Assembly (NCBI RefSeq): GCF_004000215.1
Contig: NZ_RBVY01000005.1
Location: 186,001-250,000, forward strand
From: Nitratireductor alexandrii
Lineage (GTDB): Bacteria; Pseudomonadota; Alphaproteobacteria; Rhizobiales; Rhizobiaceae
Direction: 5' to 3'
Length of the DNA stretch: 64,000 bases
Both the position numbers and the translations under genes were made by a program. The notes under the pieces are model-generated. The model was not told where the DNA came from, did not search any database, and worked only from the letters and a program-made list of their open reading frames with translations. Within the stretch, counting starts at the first letter, position 1, and each line of letters begins with the position of its first letter. This document shows, piece by piece, positions 17,249-26,242 of the stretch.

Positions 17249-17404
17249 ATGTTGCCGCAAACCGCATTCGTGCATTTGGTCGAAGGTCTGTCCATCGCCC
17301 GCGCCTACACCGACACGACCGATCGGCGCCCCGGCGCGGCGTCGCCGCAGCCGATTCGCTGGCATCACCGGTTTACGCATCGCCTGGCGCGGCGGCGTTC
17401 TTGA
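17249..17404 (+). CDS. Small basic protein (51 aa), first of a small-gene cluster
   Basis: A 51-residue frame starting at an ATG with AGGAG about 8 bases upstream (GAAGGAGACGAACAATG). The product is rich in Arg and His toward its end (RWHHRFTHRLARRRS), like the basic tails of DUF1127-type small proteins, but the DUF1127 signature is not evident. It is the first gene divergent from the LysR regulator, with the dyad in between. Function unknown; the strong ribosome site and position argue that it is real. Confidence 0.55.
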   Translation: MLPQTAFVHLVEGLSIARAYTDTTDRRPGAASPQPIRWHHRFTHRLARRRS

Positions 17405-17468
17405 CGCCCCGACCCCGGCGCGAGCGATCGCCCGATCGACCCGACCCGTTTCAAAAAAGGAGATCGAC

Positions 17469-17657
17469 ATGTCCATGTTCGGCACCGTCGGCCGTATGGT
17501 CCACGCCTATATGCAAATGCGCAGGTTGAACCGCAACGAGCGCATCGTTGCCGCCCTGCCGCCCGAGATCCAGAAGGATATCGGCTGGCCCGACCTCGGA
17601 GGGCATCCCGCCCAAAATCGCCAGGATCCGCGGTTCTTGCAATTGCCGCGCTCGTGA
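17469..17657 (+). CDS. DUF1127-like small protein (62 aa)
   Basis: A 62-residue protein with AGGAG 6 bases before the ATG at 17469. The segment ERIVAALPPEIQKDIGWPDL matches the 'L...KDIGWPD' core of the DUF1127/YjiS-like family. These small basic proteins are abundant in Hyphomicrobiales; some affect phosphate uptake, RNA metabolism or stress behaviour, and in Brucella and Agrobacterium they are targets of VtlR. The N-terminus (MFGTVGRMVHAYMQMRRLNR) is amphipathic. Confidence 0.7.
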   Translation: MSMFGTVGRMVHAYMQMRRLNRNERIVAALPPEIQKDIGWPDLGGHPAQNRQDPRFLQLPRS

Positions 17658-17737
17658 GATTGGCGCCAAAATGGCGGCCGGCTTCGCCGACCGGGCACCG
17701 GCCGCCCCCTCCGCCCGGTTTCTTCAAGGACAAGACG

Positions 17738-17872
17738 ATGCGTGCCCTGACCGTTCTGCGCGATTTCCTCGCCGAATTCGACGCCATCTGGGACCACGCC
17801 CGCACCGGGCGCGACCCGCGCCGGCGCCCGGCGAAGGGCACAAGCCGCGCAAAAACGACATGGCACGCATGA
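17738..17872 (+). CDS. Small protein (44 aa) in the lsrB-linked cluster
   Basis: A 44-residue frame (LRDFLAEFDAIWDHARTG, then an Arg/Lys-rich tail ending KTTWHA) with AAGGA 7 bases before its ATG. An acidic/hydrophobic helix followed by a basic tail is the general plan of the neighbouring small proteins. No family recognised. Support comes from the ribosome site and from lying in series with the DUF1127-like gene, 80 bases downstream of it. Confidence 0.5.
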   Translation: MRALTVLRDFLAEFDAIWDHARTGRDPRRRPAKGTSRAKTTWHA

Positions 17873-18089
17873 TAAACGCGCATGGCGGCGGCCTATACTT
17901 TTAACAGATTGTTTTCATTATATTTTCGAAAACAGCTTTTCCATGGACCGATGTCGCATTTCGCATGGTCCGCTTCGCATTTTCAGTAGCGGGCCGGACT
18001 GGCCATACCTATATGTCGGCCATAGCGAGGTGCCCCACTCCAATGCGCGAAGGCAAACCCGTACGACCTCTAATGTATGGAGAACTGTC
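17873..18089. promoter_or_regulatory. AT-rich spacer with repeats upstream of the 46-aa gene
   Basis: Contains an AT-rich run (about 17890-17940) with the dyad GTTTTC-N11-GAAAAC, an imperfect pair CATGGACC/CATGGTCC flanking GATGTCGCATTTCG, and a direct repeat GGCCATA at 18001 and 18018 (17-base period). It looks like a promoter/operator region or a small RNA locus. In related bacteria the AbcR small RNAs lie beside this LysR gene, but I do not see their diagnostic motifs clearly enough to call one. Confidence 0.35.
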
Positions 18090-18230
18090 ATGAAGCTTTT
18101 CGCCCGCATGTTCGCCGGTCACCGCAACGGCAACCTCACCACCGTTTTCGAACGCCAGCGTCTGAGCAAGACCATGCCCGGCCAGACCGGCGCCCTGGCT
18201 GCGTCGCGCCTCGGTTACATCGTCAACTGA
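18090..18230 (+). CDS. Small protein (46 aa) followed by a terminator
   Basis: A 46-residue frame (MKLFARMFAGHRNGNLTTVF to LAASRLGYIVN) with GGAGA about 7 bases before the ATG. It is separated from the previous small gene by 217 bases, including an AT-rich stretch, so it probably has its own promoter. A strong intrinsic terminator follows 46 bases after the stop, which supports real transcription. No family recognised. Confidence 0.55.
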   Translation: MKLFARMFAGHRNGNLTTVFERQRLSKTMPGQTGALAASRLGYIVN

Positions 18231-18276
18231 CGCCGAAATTCCTGCGGGCGCAGCCGCCCGTACCATGATCGAAAAC

Positions 18277-18311
18277 ACGCCCGCTCCGGCAATTTCCGGA
18301 CGGGCGTTTTT
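18277..18311 (+). terminator. Intrinsic terminator after the small-gene cluster
   Basis: ACGCCCG pairs with CGGGCGT, with an inner TCCGG/CCGGA continuation, a CAATTT loop and one bulged C, followed directly by five T residues. It separates the small-gene cluster from the downstream regulator gene. Confidence 0.85.
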
Positions 18312-18482
18312 CGTAAAACACGGACAGGCGGCGGCGGCGCATCGGCCGCTTTGGGTCGGGATGGAATCGAGGCCACCAAAATATTCATGGTCGAGCCGTT
18401 CGAAGCCGTTGACAGGCCCTACATTTCGAGACGACAGTTTGATGACGGCGACGCAGCCGCGCCGATGGAACACAGGATTGTC

Positions 18483-19493
18483 ATGGGGGCCGATGTGAGC
18501 ATCAGGGGCACCGTCAAAAGGTCCATCGTCTTCTTCCTGGTCCCCGATTTCACGATGCTCGCCTTCGCGACGGCGGTCGAGCCGTTGCGCGCGGCCAACC
18601 GCATGCTCGGCTACGAGGCCTATCGCTGGCGCCTGGCCAGCGTGGACGGCAGGCCGGTCAAGGCCTCGTGTCAGATCGAATGCGCCGTCGACACCTCGCT
18701 CGACGACGAGCGGCGCAAGATGTCGGGCCCGGAGCGGCCGTCCATGGTCGTCGTGTGCAGCGGCGTCAATGTCGAGAACTACACCAACAAGTCGACCTTC
18801 GCCTGGTTGCGCGAGGAAGCCAATCGCGGCGTGGCGATCGGCGGCCTGTGCACCGGCGCCTATATCCTGGCGGCCGCGGGACTGCTGTCCAACCGCCGCT
18901 GCGCCATTCACTGGGAAAATCTGCCCGGTTTCTCCGAGCGTTTCCCCAAGGCTAACGTGATCGCCGACCTGTTCGAAATCGACCAGAACCTGCATACCTG
19001 CGCCGGCGGCACGGCCGCGCTCGACATGATGCTCAAGCTGGTCGGCGACGATTTCGATGACGGGCTCGTCAACCGCATCTGCGAGCAGGTGCTGACCGAC
19101 CGGGTGCGCAGCCCCACCGACCGCCAGCGCCTGCCGCTGCGCGCGCGACTCGGCGTGCAGAACGCCAAGGTTCTGTCGATCATCGAACTGATGGAAGCCA
19201 ATCTGTCCGAGCCGCTGTCGCTGGTCGAGATCGCCGACGGCGTCGACCTGTCGCGACGCCAGATCGAGCGGCTGTTCCGCCAGGAGATGGGCCGTTCGCC
19301 GGCGCGCTATTATCTCGAAATCCGCCTCGACCGGGCCCGTCACCTGCTGATCCAGTCCTCCATGCCGGTGGTCGAGGTGGCGGTGGCCTGCGGTTTCGTG
19401 TCGGCCTCGCATTTCTCCAAATGCTATCGCGAACTTTACGCCCGCTCGCCGCAGCAGGAGCGCAACGACCGCAAGAGCCTGCTTGCCGCCTGA
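18483..19493 (+). CDS. GlxA/GbdR-family AraC-type transcriptional regulator
   Basis: A 336-residue regulator with an N-terminal DJ-1/PfpI-like domain (IVFFLVPDFTMLAFATAVEP, GGLCTGAYILAAAGLL) and a C-terminal AraC helix-turn-helix pair (LVEIADGVDLSRRQIERLF, VVEVAVACGFVSASHFSKCY). This is the architecture of GbdR, the activator of glycine betaine and dimethylglycine catabolism in Pseudomonas, and of other GlxA-type regulators of amine use. I chose the ATG at 18483 because AGGA lies 5 bases upstream; in-frame ATGs at 18387 and 18465 lack sites. Given sarcosine and dimethylglycine genes within 25 kb, a role in betaine metabolism is attractive but unproven. Confidence 0.82.
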   Translation: MGADVSIRGTVKRSIVFFLVPDFTMLAFATAVEPLRAANRMLGYEAYRWRLASVDGRPVKASCQIECAVDTSLDDERRKMSGPERPSMVVVCSGVNVENYTNKSTFAWLREEANRGVAIGGLCTGAYILAAAGLLSNRRCAIHWENLPGFSERFPKANVIADLFEIDQNLHTCAGGTAALDMMLKLVGDDFDDGLVNRICEQVLTDRVRSPTDRQRLPLRARLGVQNAKVLSIIELMEANLSEPLSLVEIADGVDLSRRQIERLFRQEMGRSPARYYLEIRLDRARHLLIQSSMPVVEVAVACGFVSASHFSKCYRELYARSPQQERNDRKSLLAA

Positions 19494-19586
19494 CCCCGCA
19501 CGCGGCGGCAAGGCCGGACGCGATTTGACTGCGGCAGGTCGCTCCCCGGGCGGCAATTGGCACGGGCGCCATGACGCCCGGCGGCG

Positions 19587-20498
19587 TCAGTTCTCGTTCC
19601 AGAACCTTTGCCGATCCTGCCACATTTTTTCGCCGATCAGGCAATCATAGCCGCCGGCCGGCGCCTGCGCCGGGCGCACGGCGACCGTGACCACCCGCGC
19701 GTCGCGATCGGAAGACGGCCGCGTCCGGTTCGGCGGCCGGCCGGCCAGTTCCAGCACCAGCTTGCGTCGGATCGTTTCGGGAAAATGCGACCATTCGGTC
19801 ACCGGGATGACGAACGACCCCGGCCCGCCGATCACACAATGCGCGTAATAGCGATCGAGATCGGGCAGGTCGAAGCGGGTGGTCATGCCGCTATTGGTCA
19901 TCAGCGGCAATCCGTTGACGACGATGCCGCGCGCCACCAGCCCGTCGCGGGCTTCATCGACCGGCGGCCCCTGATTGTTGGGACCGTCGCCCGACACGTC
20001 GATAACTCGTTTCATTCCCCTGAAACCATTGTTTTCAAACAGGCTTTCGGCAAAGAGCAACCCGCTGGAGATCGAGGTGCGGCGCGCGCTCCTGGCCGGC
20101 GTCGCCGTCAACAGCGCCACGAAGGCTTCCGCGTCCGCCCGCGAGGCGATGCGTGTCCACGGCACGACGAGACGCTGGCTGGTCTCGCCGGCCCATTCGA
20201 AATAGGTCACCGCGATCTTGCCGTGCAGGCCGCTGCGGATCGCGGCCAAGACCTGCTCGTGCACGAGCGCGGCCACATAGCCCTCGCGCTGGATATCGAG
20301 TTCGCTCGGCGACATCGACAGCGACACGTCGACGGCCAGCACCAGTTCGACATCGACCACCTCGTCGCCCTCGCCGCCGCTGCCCGCCCAGGCGCCCACC
20401 GGACCGGCCAGGGCGAAGGCGGCCGCCCCGATCAATGCCAGCACCACGCCCAGCGCCGGCATGGCGGCCCGCTGCGATCTGCGCCTCGTCCAGACCAT
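19587..20498 (-). CDS. DUF1194 secreted VWA-like protein, copy 2
   Basis: A 303-residue protein with a signal-like hydrophobic N-terminus (ALGVVLALIGAAAFALAGP) and a von Willebrand A-type fold. It has a MIDAS-like DVSLSMSPSE near the start and the family block RVIDVSGDGPNNQG, with YYAHCVIGGPGSF further on. It is the downstream member of a tandem pair; its ATG overlaps the upstream copy's stop as TGATG, so the two are translationally coupled. A longer start at 20543 would overlap the neighbour more and is less likely. DUF1194 proteins are probably periplasmic; their ligand is unknown. Confidence 0.82.
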   Translation of the reverse strand: MVWTRRRSQRAAMPALGVVLALIGAAAFALAGPVGAWAGSGGEGDEVVDVELVLAVDVSLSMSPSELDIQREGYVAALVHEQVLAAIRSGLHGKIAVTYFEWAGETSQRLVVPWTRIASRADAEAFVALLTATPARSARRTSISSGLLFAESLFENNGFRGMKRVIDVSGDGPNNQGPPVDEARDGLVARGIVVNGLPLMTNSGMTTRFDLPDLDRYYAHCVIGGPGSFVIPVTEWSHFPETIRRKLVLELAGRPPNRTRPSSDRDARVVTVAVRPAQAPAGGYDCLIGEKMWQDRQRFWNEN

Positions 20499-21322
20499 CA
20501 ATCCTGCTCCATCCCGCTCCAGATCTTCTCGCCGATCAGGCAATCCACGCCGGCCGCGTCGGCCATGCCGGTCCGGCCGGCGACCGTTTGAACCGCAACG
20601 GCGAAATGCGACAATTCAAGCACCAGCTTCCAGCGCACCGCTTCGGCGAAATGGTCCCAACTGCGCACCGGCAACAAAAACGCGCGTGGCCCGCCGATGA
20701 CGCAGTGCGAATAATAGTCTTCCAAAAGCGCGATCGTCTCGTCGCCGAAGGCGCGGCCTTCGAGAATGATCGGCAAGCCGTTGATGGTGATGCCGTTTTC
20801 GACCGCGATGTCGCGCCATGCCGCGACCATGCCGCCCTGATTGTTGGGGCCGTCGCCGGAAATGTCGATGATGCGGCGCAGGCCGCGAAAGCCGCTCGTG
20901 GCGAAGGCGCGCATGGAATGGCGGATCGCGCCGGATATCGAGGTTTGGAACAGATTGCGCACCGGCGCCTGCTCCAGCAGCGTCGCGACATGCTCGGCCC
21001 GGGCGGCACCGTCGACCAGGGTCCACGGCACCACGACACGGCGCGAATTCGATGCGCCCCACTCCACATAGGTCAGCGCCACGCGACCGTACCGACCGTT
21101 TTCGATCGCCCGCACCACCTCCGGCGAGCGTAGCGCGGCGATATAGCCTTGCCGTTGCAGCGCGAGTTCGTCGGCCGTCATCGAGCTCGACACGTCGACG
21201 GCCAGCACCAGCTCGACATCGACGACCGCAACGTCTTGGCCGGCGAACGCGCCCTTCCCCGGCGCGCCAAGCACCAGCGCCGCCAACACCAGTCCGGCCA
21301 ACGGGGTCCAGACAACCGACAT
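20498..21322 (-). CDS. DUF1194 secreted VWA-like protein, copy 1
   Basis: A 274-residue paralogue of the following gene, with a signal peptide (LVLAALVLGAPGKGAFA), the MIDAS-like AVDVSSSMTADE and the hallmark RIIDISGDGPNNQGG plus YYSHCVIGGPRAF. Both copies end with a similar DCLIGEKIW/MW block. The ATG at 21322 is used here; a TTG six codons upstream is possible. The pair probably arose by tandem duplication and forms a two-gene operon. Confidence 0.82.
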   Translation of the reverse strand: MSVVWTPLAGLVLAALVLGAPGKGAFAGQDVAVVDVELVLAVDVSSSMTADELALQRQGYIAALRSPEVVRAIENGRYGRVALTYVEWGASNSRRVVVPWTLVDGAARAEHVATLLEQAPVRNLFQTSISGAIRHSMRAFATSGFRGLRRIIDISGDGPNNQGGMVAAWRDIAVENGITINGLPIILEGRAFGDETIALLEDYYSHCVIGGPRAFLLPVRSWDHFAEAVRWKLVLELSHFAVAVQTVAGRTGMADAAGVDCLIGEKIWSGMEQD

Positions 21323-21447
21323 GTCGCCATGATAGGGCAATCGCGGCGACAGGAAAGCGAGCGGCCCGGCGATAGCGGGGCCGGGCTTTCACTTTTGCGC
21401 GACCGCGCCGGCCGGGCGCCTGCCCTGCCTTGACCGAAACGGATGCC

Positions 21448-24009
21448 CTAACTGCGCGGCTTGAGGTTTTCCGGGTCGTAGAGCGGCTTGTAGCCGACGG
21501 CGGCGACCTCGACCGGGTAGGTTTCGCCAAAATACTCCACCGCCAGCCGTCGTCCCTCCTGGCAATAGGCCCACGGCAGATAGGCAAGCGCGATGTTCTT
21601 GCCGATCGTCGGGCCGTAGGCGACCGAGGTCGTGAAGGAGCGCCGTCCGAGCGCGTCGACCAGCGTCTCGCCGGTCTCGGGATCGATCACCGGCATGATG
21701 CCGACCGGATAGCGCGCGACGCCGGTCGGATCGACATTGTCGGTCATAACCAGCGTGCACAGCATCGCCGGCTGATGGTCGCGGGCGCGATAGTCGAGAT
21801 GTTTCGCCTTGCCGCAGAAATCGGCCTCCTTGACCTTCGGGCGGGCAAGGTCGGCCTCGTAGAGATTGTACTCGGTCAGGAGATCGGCATTCTGCAGCCG
21901 CAGGCTTTTTTCCATGCGCCGCGAATTGGCATAGGTTTCCACGCCGAACGCCATCACCCCGGTCACCCTGAGCGCGTCCCAGACCGCGAGCCCGTCCTCG
22001 TAGGCCATATGCAGTTCCCAGCCCTGCTCGCCGACATAAGAGAGCCGGAACGCGGTGACGTCCTTGCCGGCGATCCGCACCGACCGAATGGCGGCGAAGG
22101 GAAAATTCTGCGGGCTGAGCGCGTCGGGATCCTCGACCGCCTTTTGCAGCGTAACGCGCGCGTTCGGTCCCCAGATGCCGATCGTGACGTAGCGTTCCGT
22201 CACGTCGGTGATGGTGACGTCGAGCCCGCGCTCCTGCGCCGTCCGCCGCATATAGTGGAAGTCGCGCGGCCCGGCATCGGCCCCGTCCACCACCCGGCAC
22301 CGGTCGGCCATGCGGATCACCGTCAAATCGGCGCGCACCATGCCTTCCTCGTCGAGGAAATGGGTGTAGATGCCCTTGCCGACATTGGCGTCGCCGCCGA
22401 TCCTGGCCGCGCACAGCCACTCCATCAGCGCGACATGGTCCGGCCCCTCGACATCGTAAATGGCGAAATGCGACAGGTTCACGATGCCGCAATTCTCGCT
22501 CATTTCCAGATGTTCGGCGTTGGAGACGCGCCAGAAATGGCGATTGTCCCATTCGTTTTCGCGCACCGGCACGCGGTCGGCGTATTTTTCCACAAGATGT
22601 GCGTTGGCGGCGTAACCGTGCGCGCGTTCCCAGCCGCCCAGCTCCATGAAATGGCCGCCGAGTTCGACCTCGCGCACGTGGAACGGCGACCGGCGTAGAT
22701 TGCGCGCCTTGGAAAACGGCTCGCGCGGATGCACGGCCGGATTATAGACCTTCATCGCTGTCTCGGTGCAGCGCTCGACAATAAAGCCTTCTTCCATCTG
22801 GTGCGGATAAAACCGCGCGTAATCGATGGCGTGATAGTCGATATGGGTGCGCCCGTCCGTCATCCAGTCGGCAATCAGCTTGCCCATGCCCGGCCCGTCC
22901 TTCACCCAGATGGCGACGGCGTACCACAGCCCCCTCGCCTTCTGGCTCTCGCCGATCGAGGGGCCGCCGTCGCTGGTGACCTGCAACAGGCCGTTGAAGG
23001 AGCGCTTTTCCTCGTAACCGAGTTCGCCCAGGATCGGCGTCAGTTCGATCGCGCGCTCGAGCGGCTCCATGATCTGCTCGATATCGAGATCGCGCTGCGA
23101 GGGCGACAGCCGCGCCTGTTCCTTCGACTGAAGCTCGCGCGGATGGCACAGGCGCGGCGTCTTTTCTTCGTAATAGCCCCACTCGATCATGCCGCCTTCC
23201 GAGCTCGTCGGGTCGCCGGTATCGCGCATATAGGCCGAATTGCCCTGGTCGCGCATCAGCGGCCAGCCGATCTCCTTGCCGGTACCGGCGAACTCCCGAT
23301 ACGGGCCGAAGAAGGTCAGCGGATGGTCGATCGGCATCACCGGCAGGTCCTCGCCCACCATCTCCGCCACCAGCCGCCCCCACAACCCCGCGCACACCAC
23401 CACATGGTCGGCCAGGATGGTGCCGCGCGCGGTTTCCACGCCCCGGATGCGGCCGTCCTCGACCACGAGCCCGGTTGCCGGCGTGTTGGCGAACGCCTTG
23501 AGCTTGCCGGCCGCCACCCCCTGGTCGACCAGCTTGCCGGCCACCGTCTGCGAGCGCGGGATGACGAGACCGGCGTCGGGATCCCAAAGGCCGCCCTGTA
23601 CCATCTCCTCCTCGATCAACGGGAATTTCCGCTTGATCTCCGCGGGGTCGACCAGATGGGCGCGTGTGCCGAAAGCCTTGGCCGAGGCGACCTTACGCCG
23701 GATCTCGTCCATGCGCGCGTCGTCGCCGGTGCGCGCGACCTCAAGCCCGCCGACGCGGGCGTAATGGCCCATCCGATCGTAGAAATCGATCGAGTAGAGC
23801 GTGGTCCAGCACGACAGGAAATCGTGGCTGGTCGCATAGCAGAAATCCGACGCATGCGCCGTCGAGCCGATGTCGGTGGGGATGCCGGACATGTCGATGC
23901 CGACGATGTCGTCCCATCCGCGCTCGATCAGATGATGGGCGACCGAGGCACCGACAATGCCGCCCAGTCCGACGATCACGACCTTGGCCCGTTGCGGAAA
24001 TTCTGTCAT
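21448..24009 (-). CDS. Dimethylglycine/sarcosine dehydrogenase-like FAD protein with GCV_T domain
   Basis: An 853-residue fusion: an N-terminal FAD-binding DAO domain (VVIVGLGGIVGASVAHHLIE; ASDFCYATSHDF), the linker FAO_M domain, and C-terminal GCV_T and GCV_T_C (aminomethyltransferase-like) folate-binding domains. This is the architecture of dimethylglycine dehydrogenase and sarcosine dehydrogenase, which oxidise an N-methyl group and deliver it to tetrahydrofolate as methylene-THF. The ATG at 24009 has GGAGG 9 bases upstream. It stands alone. With MttB making dimethylglycine from betaine and soxBDAG oxidising sarcosine, this protein could fill the middle step; substrate choice between dimethylglycine, sarcosine and other secondary amines cannot be settled from sequence. 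Confidence 0.85.
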   Translation of the reverse strand: MTEFPQRAKVVIVGLGGIVGASVAHHLIERGWDDIVGIDMSGIPTDIGSTAHASDFCYATSHDFLSCWTTLYSIDFYDRMGHYARVGGLEVARTGDDARMDEIRRKVASAKAFGTRAHLVDPAEIKRKFPLIEEEMVQGGLWDPDAGLVIPRSQTVAGKLVDQGVAAGKLKAFANTPATGLVVEDGRIRGVETARGTILADHVVVCAGLWGRLVAEMVGEDLPVMPIDHPLTFFGPYREFAGTGKEIGWPLMRDQGNSAYMRDTGDPTSSEGGMIEWGYYEEKTPRLCHPRELQSKEQARLSPSQRDLDIEQIMEPLERAIELTPILGELGYEEKRSFNGLLQVTSDGGPSIGESQKARGLWYAVAIWVKDGPGMGKLIADWMTDGRTHIDYHAIDYARFYPHQMEEGFIVERCTETAMKVYNPAVHPREPFSKARNLRRSPFHVREVELGGHFMELGGWERAHGYAANAHLVEKYADRVPVRENEWDNRHFWRVSNAEHLEMSENCGIVNLSHFAIYDVEGPDHVALMEWLCAARIGGDANVGKGIYTHFLDEEGMVRADLTVIRMADRCRVVDGADAGPRDFHYMRRTAQERGLDVTITDVTERYVTIGIWGPNARVTLQKAVEDPDALSPQNFPFAAIRSVRIAGKDVTAFRLSYVGEQGWELHMAYEDGLAVWDALRVTGVMAFGVETYANSRRMEKSLRLQNADLLTEYNLYEADLARPKVKEADFCGKAKHLDYRARDHQPAMLCTLVMTDNVDPTGVARYPVGIMPVIDPETGETLVDALGRRSFTTSVAYGPTIGKNIALAYLPWAYCQEGRRLAVEYFGETYPVEVAAVGYKPLYDPENLKPRS

Positions 24010-24176
24010 CTGCCCACGCCTCCGGAAGCTTCGGAGGCGGACTATAAGTCGCCGTACGGGCGCGATTGCAGCCTGTTTGCGACACAAGCCAAACGGCCCG
24101 CGACGCCGCATTCCGCCGGCGCGGGAACGCCTGCGTCATGCGCGCGCCCGGCACCGCCTCGCCGGCCGAAGCTTGC

Positions 24177-25265
24177 TCAGCGCGCCTGCTGGAGCACCCA
24201 TTGCATTTCTTCCAGCTTACCCTCGGCCGCCAGGCTCTTGACGGCGTCTTCGAGGTTGGGATGGTCCGCAACAAGCTGCCCCAGCAACGCCTGGCAGCTT
24301 TCCACCGCCAGCTCGGCATTGGCCGGATTGTAGAGGCCAAGCACAAAAACCAGCGGATCCCAGCTCCCGTCCTCCAACCGGTTCGGGTAATATTTGCCCG
24401 CGTTGGCGCAATAATAGCCTGCCGGGATCGTGAACACCCGCGCATCCTGAACCCGCGCACTTTGATAAGCATGCTCGGCGGCTCCCAATCCGCCGACGAA
24501 ATTGGCAAAGGAATCGAACAGGATTTCCCCGCGTTCGTTTTTGATGCCGCTTTCGGCATAGCGTCCGAGCGGTGTCTCGCCGAAGAAATAATCGACCGTC
24601 GCCTGGCGGTTTTCCACCATCCTGTTGAGAGCGGCGATCACCAGATTGCCGAGGCTGCCGGCATTGCCGGGCGTCACCTTGATCCCGCGTTCCTCGGCGA
24701 TGTCGAGCAAAATCCGTTCGATATCGCTTCCCAGATCATTCGGCGCCAGGCGTACCAGTTCGTAAAGCAGCGCGCTCGCCAGGACCGGCGGCGGGTCGAA
24801 ATCGAAGCCCGCCTCGGTCAGGAAGCGCACGAACCCGTTGTCGCCGTCCACGGTCGCGCGCGAGGATTGGAACAGTCCGCTCAAAATAACCTCGGCCGCG
24901 CCGGTACAGCCCGAATCGTGCGTTCTCACCATCGACAGAGGTTCGATCCGGCCGAGAATTCCGGCGATCCTGCGCGCTTCCTCCACATCGACGGCCAGCT
25001 CGCTGTTGCGCACCAGAAGCTCGGCGAAAAAACAGCTCGCCTTGAAGGTCTCGATCACCTGCGGATCGGCCATCACGCCGGCTTTTACGAGAAGCTCGGC
25101 CGACTCGTAATCCTTGTCGCGCATATATTGCTTGAACTGCGCGACGAGCTTGTCCGTCTTCGAGGCGGCATGCCCGACCGAAAGCGACATCGCCATCAAG
25201 ATCGCCACGCAAAGCCGCACAACACCCGCATTCAAAGTCAATTTCCCCACTCCCCATCTGCGCAT
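24177..25265 (-). CDS. Secreted helical protein of unknown function
   Basis: A 362-residue protein with an N-terminal signal peptide (VVRLCVAILMAMSLSVGHA). The mature part is largely helical with repeat-like blocks (QYMRDKDYESAELLVKAG; AVKSLAAEGKLEEMQWVLQQ), suggesting TPR- or Sel1-like helical hairpins at low similarity. Four or five cysteines could form disulfides in the periplasm. The ATG at 25265 is the longest start, but a TTG eight codons later sits behind GGGGAGTGGGGAAA and may be the true one. I do not recognise the family. Confidence 0.65.
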   Translation of the reverse strand: MRRWGVGKLTLNAGVVRLCVAILMAMSLSVGHAASKTDKLVAQFKQYMRDKDYESAELLVKAGVMADPQVIETFKASCFFAELLVRNSELAVDVEEARRIAGILGRIEPLSMVRTHDSGCTGAAEVILSGLFQSSRATVDGDNGFVRFLTEAGFDFDPPPVLASALLYELVRLAPNDLGSDIERILLDIAEERGIKVTPGNAGSLGNLVIAALNRMVENRQATVDYFFGETPLGRYAESGIKNERGEILFDSFANFVGGLGAAEHAYQSARVQDARVFTIPAGYYCANAGKYYPNRLEDGSWDPLVFVLGLYNPANAELAVESCQALLGQLVADHPNLEDAVKSLAAEGKLEEMQWVLQQAR

Positions 25266-25374
25266 CGTTATCTGCCACGGCGCAGATTAACCGCGCCGGC
25301 GCGCAAGGAAAGGGCCCGCTTTAACAGATGTGCTGGTACAGGCCGGCGCTGTCTCAGGAACCGGCACCACCTCG

Positions 25375-26124
25375 CTAGTGACCGGGGTGCAGCGCGTCGT
25401 TGAGATACATGCAGGTCAGCATCGTGAAGACATAAGCCTGGATCACCGACATCAGCAGTTCCAGGGCGGTCAACGCCACCGTCATCAGCAGCGGCAACAG
25501 CGCCGCCACCGCGCCGACCGTGCCCAACCCGGCAAGACCGACCACGAAGCCGGCAAACACCTTCAATGTGATATGGCCGGCCAGCATCACCGCGAACAGC
25601 CGCACCGCGTGGCTGACGGGACGCGAAACATAGGAGATGATTTCGATCGGCACCACGATCGGCGCCAGGGCCAAGGGAACGCCGGAAGGCAGGAACAGGC
25701 GGAAAAAGCCGAACCCGTGGCGCCACAGGCCGTAGACGGTCACGGTTGCAAACACCAGCATCGCCAGCGCAAACGTCACCACGATATGGCTGGTCACGGT
25801 AAAGGCGTAAGGAACCATGCCGACGAGATTGGCCGTCAGAATGAACAGGAACAGGCAAAACACCAGCGGAAAGAACCGCATGCCCTCTTCGCCCGCATTG
25901 TCGCGGAGCGTCTTGGAAACGAAGTCGTGGACCAGCTCGACGGAGGATTGCCAGCGATCGGGCACCATGCCCCGCTTGCGCGTGCCAAGCAGCACGAAGC
26001 CGCCGGCCAGGACGGCCGCCAGGATCATGTAGGCGGCGGAATTGGTGAAGGCTATCTCATAACCGCCGATCGCGCCGAAGCTGACGATCGGGCCGATGTC
26101 GAATTGCTCGATGGGACCAGCCAC
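25375..26124 (-). CDS. atpB: ATP synthase F0 subunit a, stand-alone divergent copy
   Basis: A 249-residue membrane protein matching F0 subunit a along its length, including the [19 protein letters not shown] helix with the essential stator Arg, [12 protein letters not shown], and the C-terminal [20 protein letters not shown]. In typical alphaproteobacterial proteins the Arg is followed by LFANML; here it is LFAVML, replacing a well-conserved Asn, and SLSV is SHAV. No atpI, atpE or atpF lies on either side, although atpB normally sits in atpIBEF. An upstream terminator (26243-26269) shows it has its own promoter. It may be the only copy, relocated, or a paralogue; the window cannot decide. Confidence 0.88.
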   Translation of the reverse strand: MAGPIEQFDIGPIVSFGAIGGYEIAFTNSAAYMILAAVLAGGFVLLGTRKRGMVPDRWQSSVELVHDFVSKTLRDNAGEEGMRFFPLVFCLFLFILTANLVGMVPYAFTVTSHIVVTFALAMLVFATVTVYGLWRHGFGFFRLFLPSGVPLALAPIVVPIEIISYVSRPVSHAVRLFAVMLAGHITLKVFAGFVVGLAGLGTVGAVAALLPLLMTVALTALELLMSVIQAYVFTMLTCMYLNDALHPGH

Positions 26125-26242
26125 GGGACCCTCCTTGAGAGCTGCGGGCCGTCCCGTATTGATCGTCGAAGGCGCGGGTCGTCCCGCGCGGTTCGCTTCA
26201 TAACCGGCAGGCCGCGCCTGTCAACCGTCTTTCGCCGCAAGG

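Noticed and set aside
17873-18089. AbcR small RNA beside the LysR gene
   Set aside because: Position fits, but I do not see the characteristic loop motifs or a terminator before the next gene; left as a regulatory spacer.
18265-18498. 77-residue frame after the small-gene cluster
   Set aside because: It runs through the intrinsic terminator and has no ribosome site.
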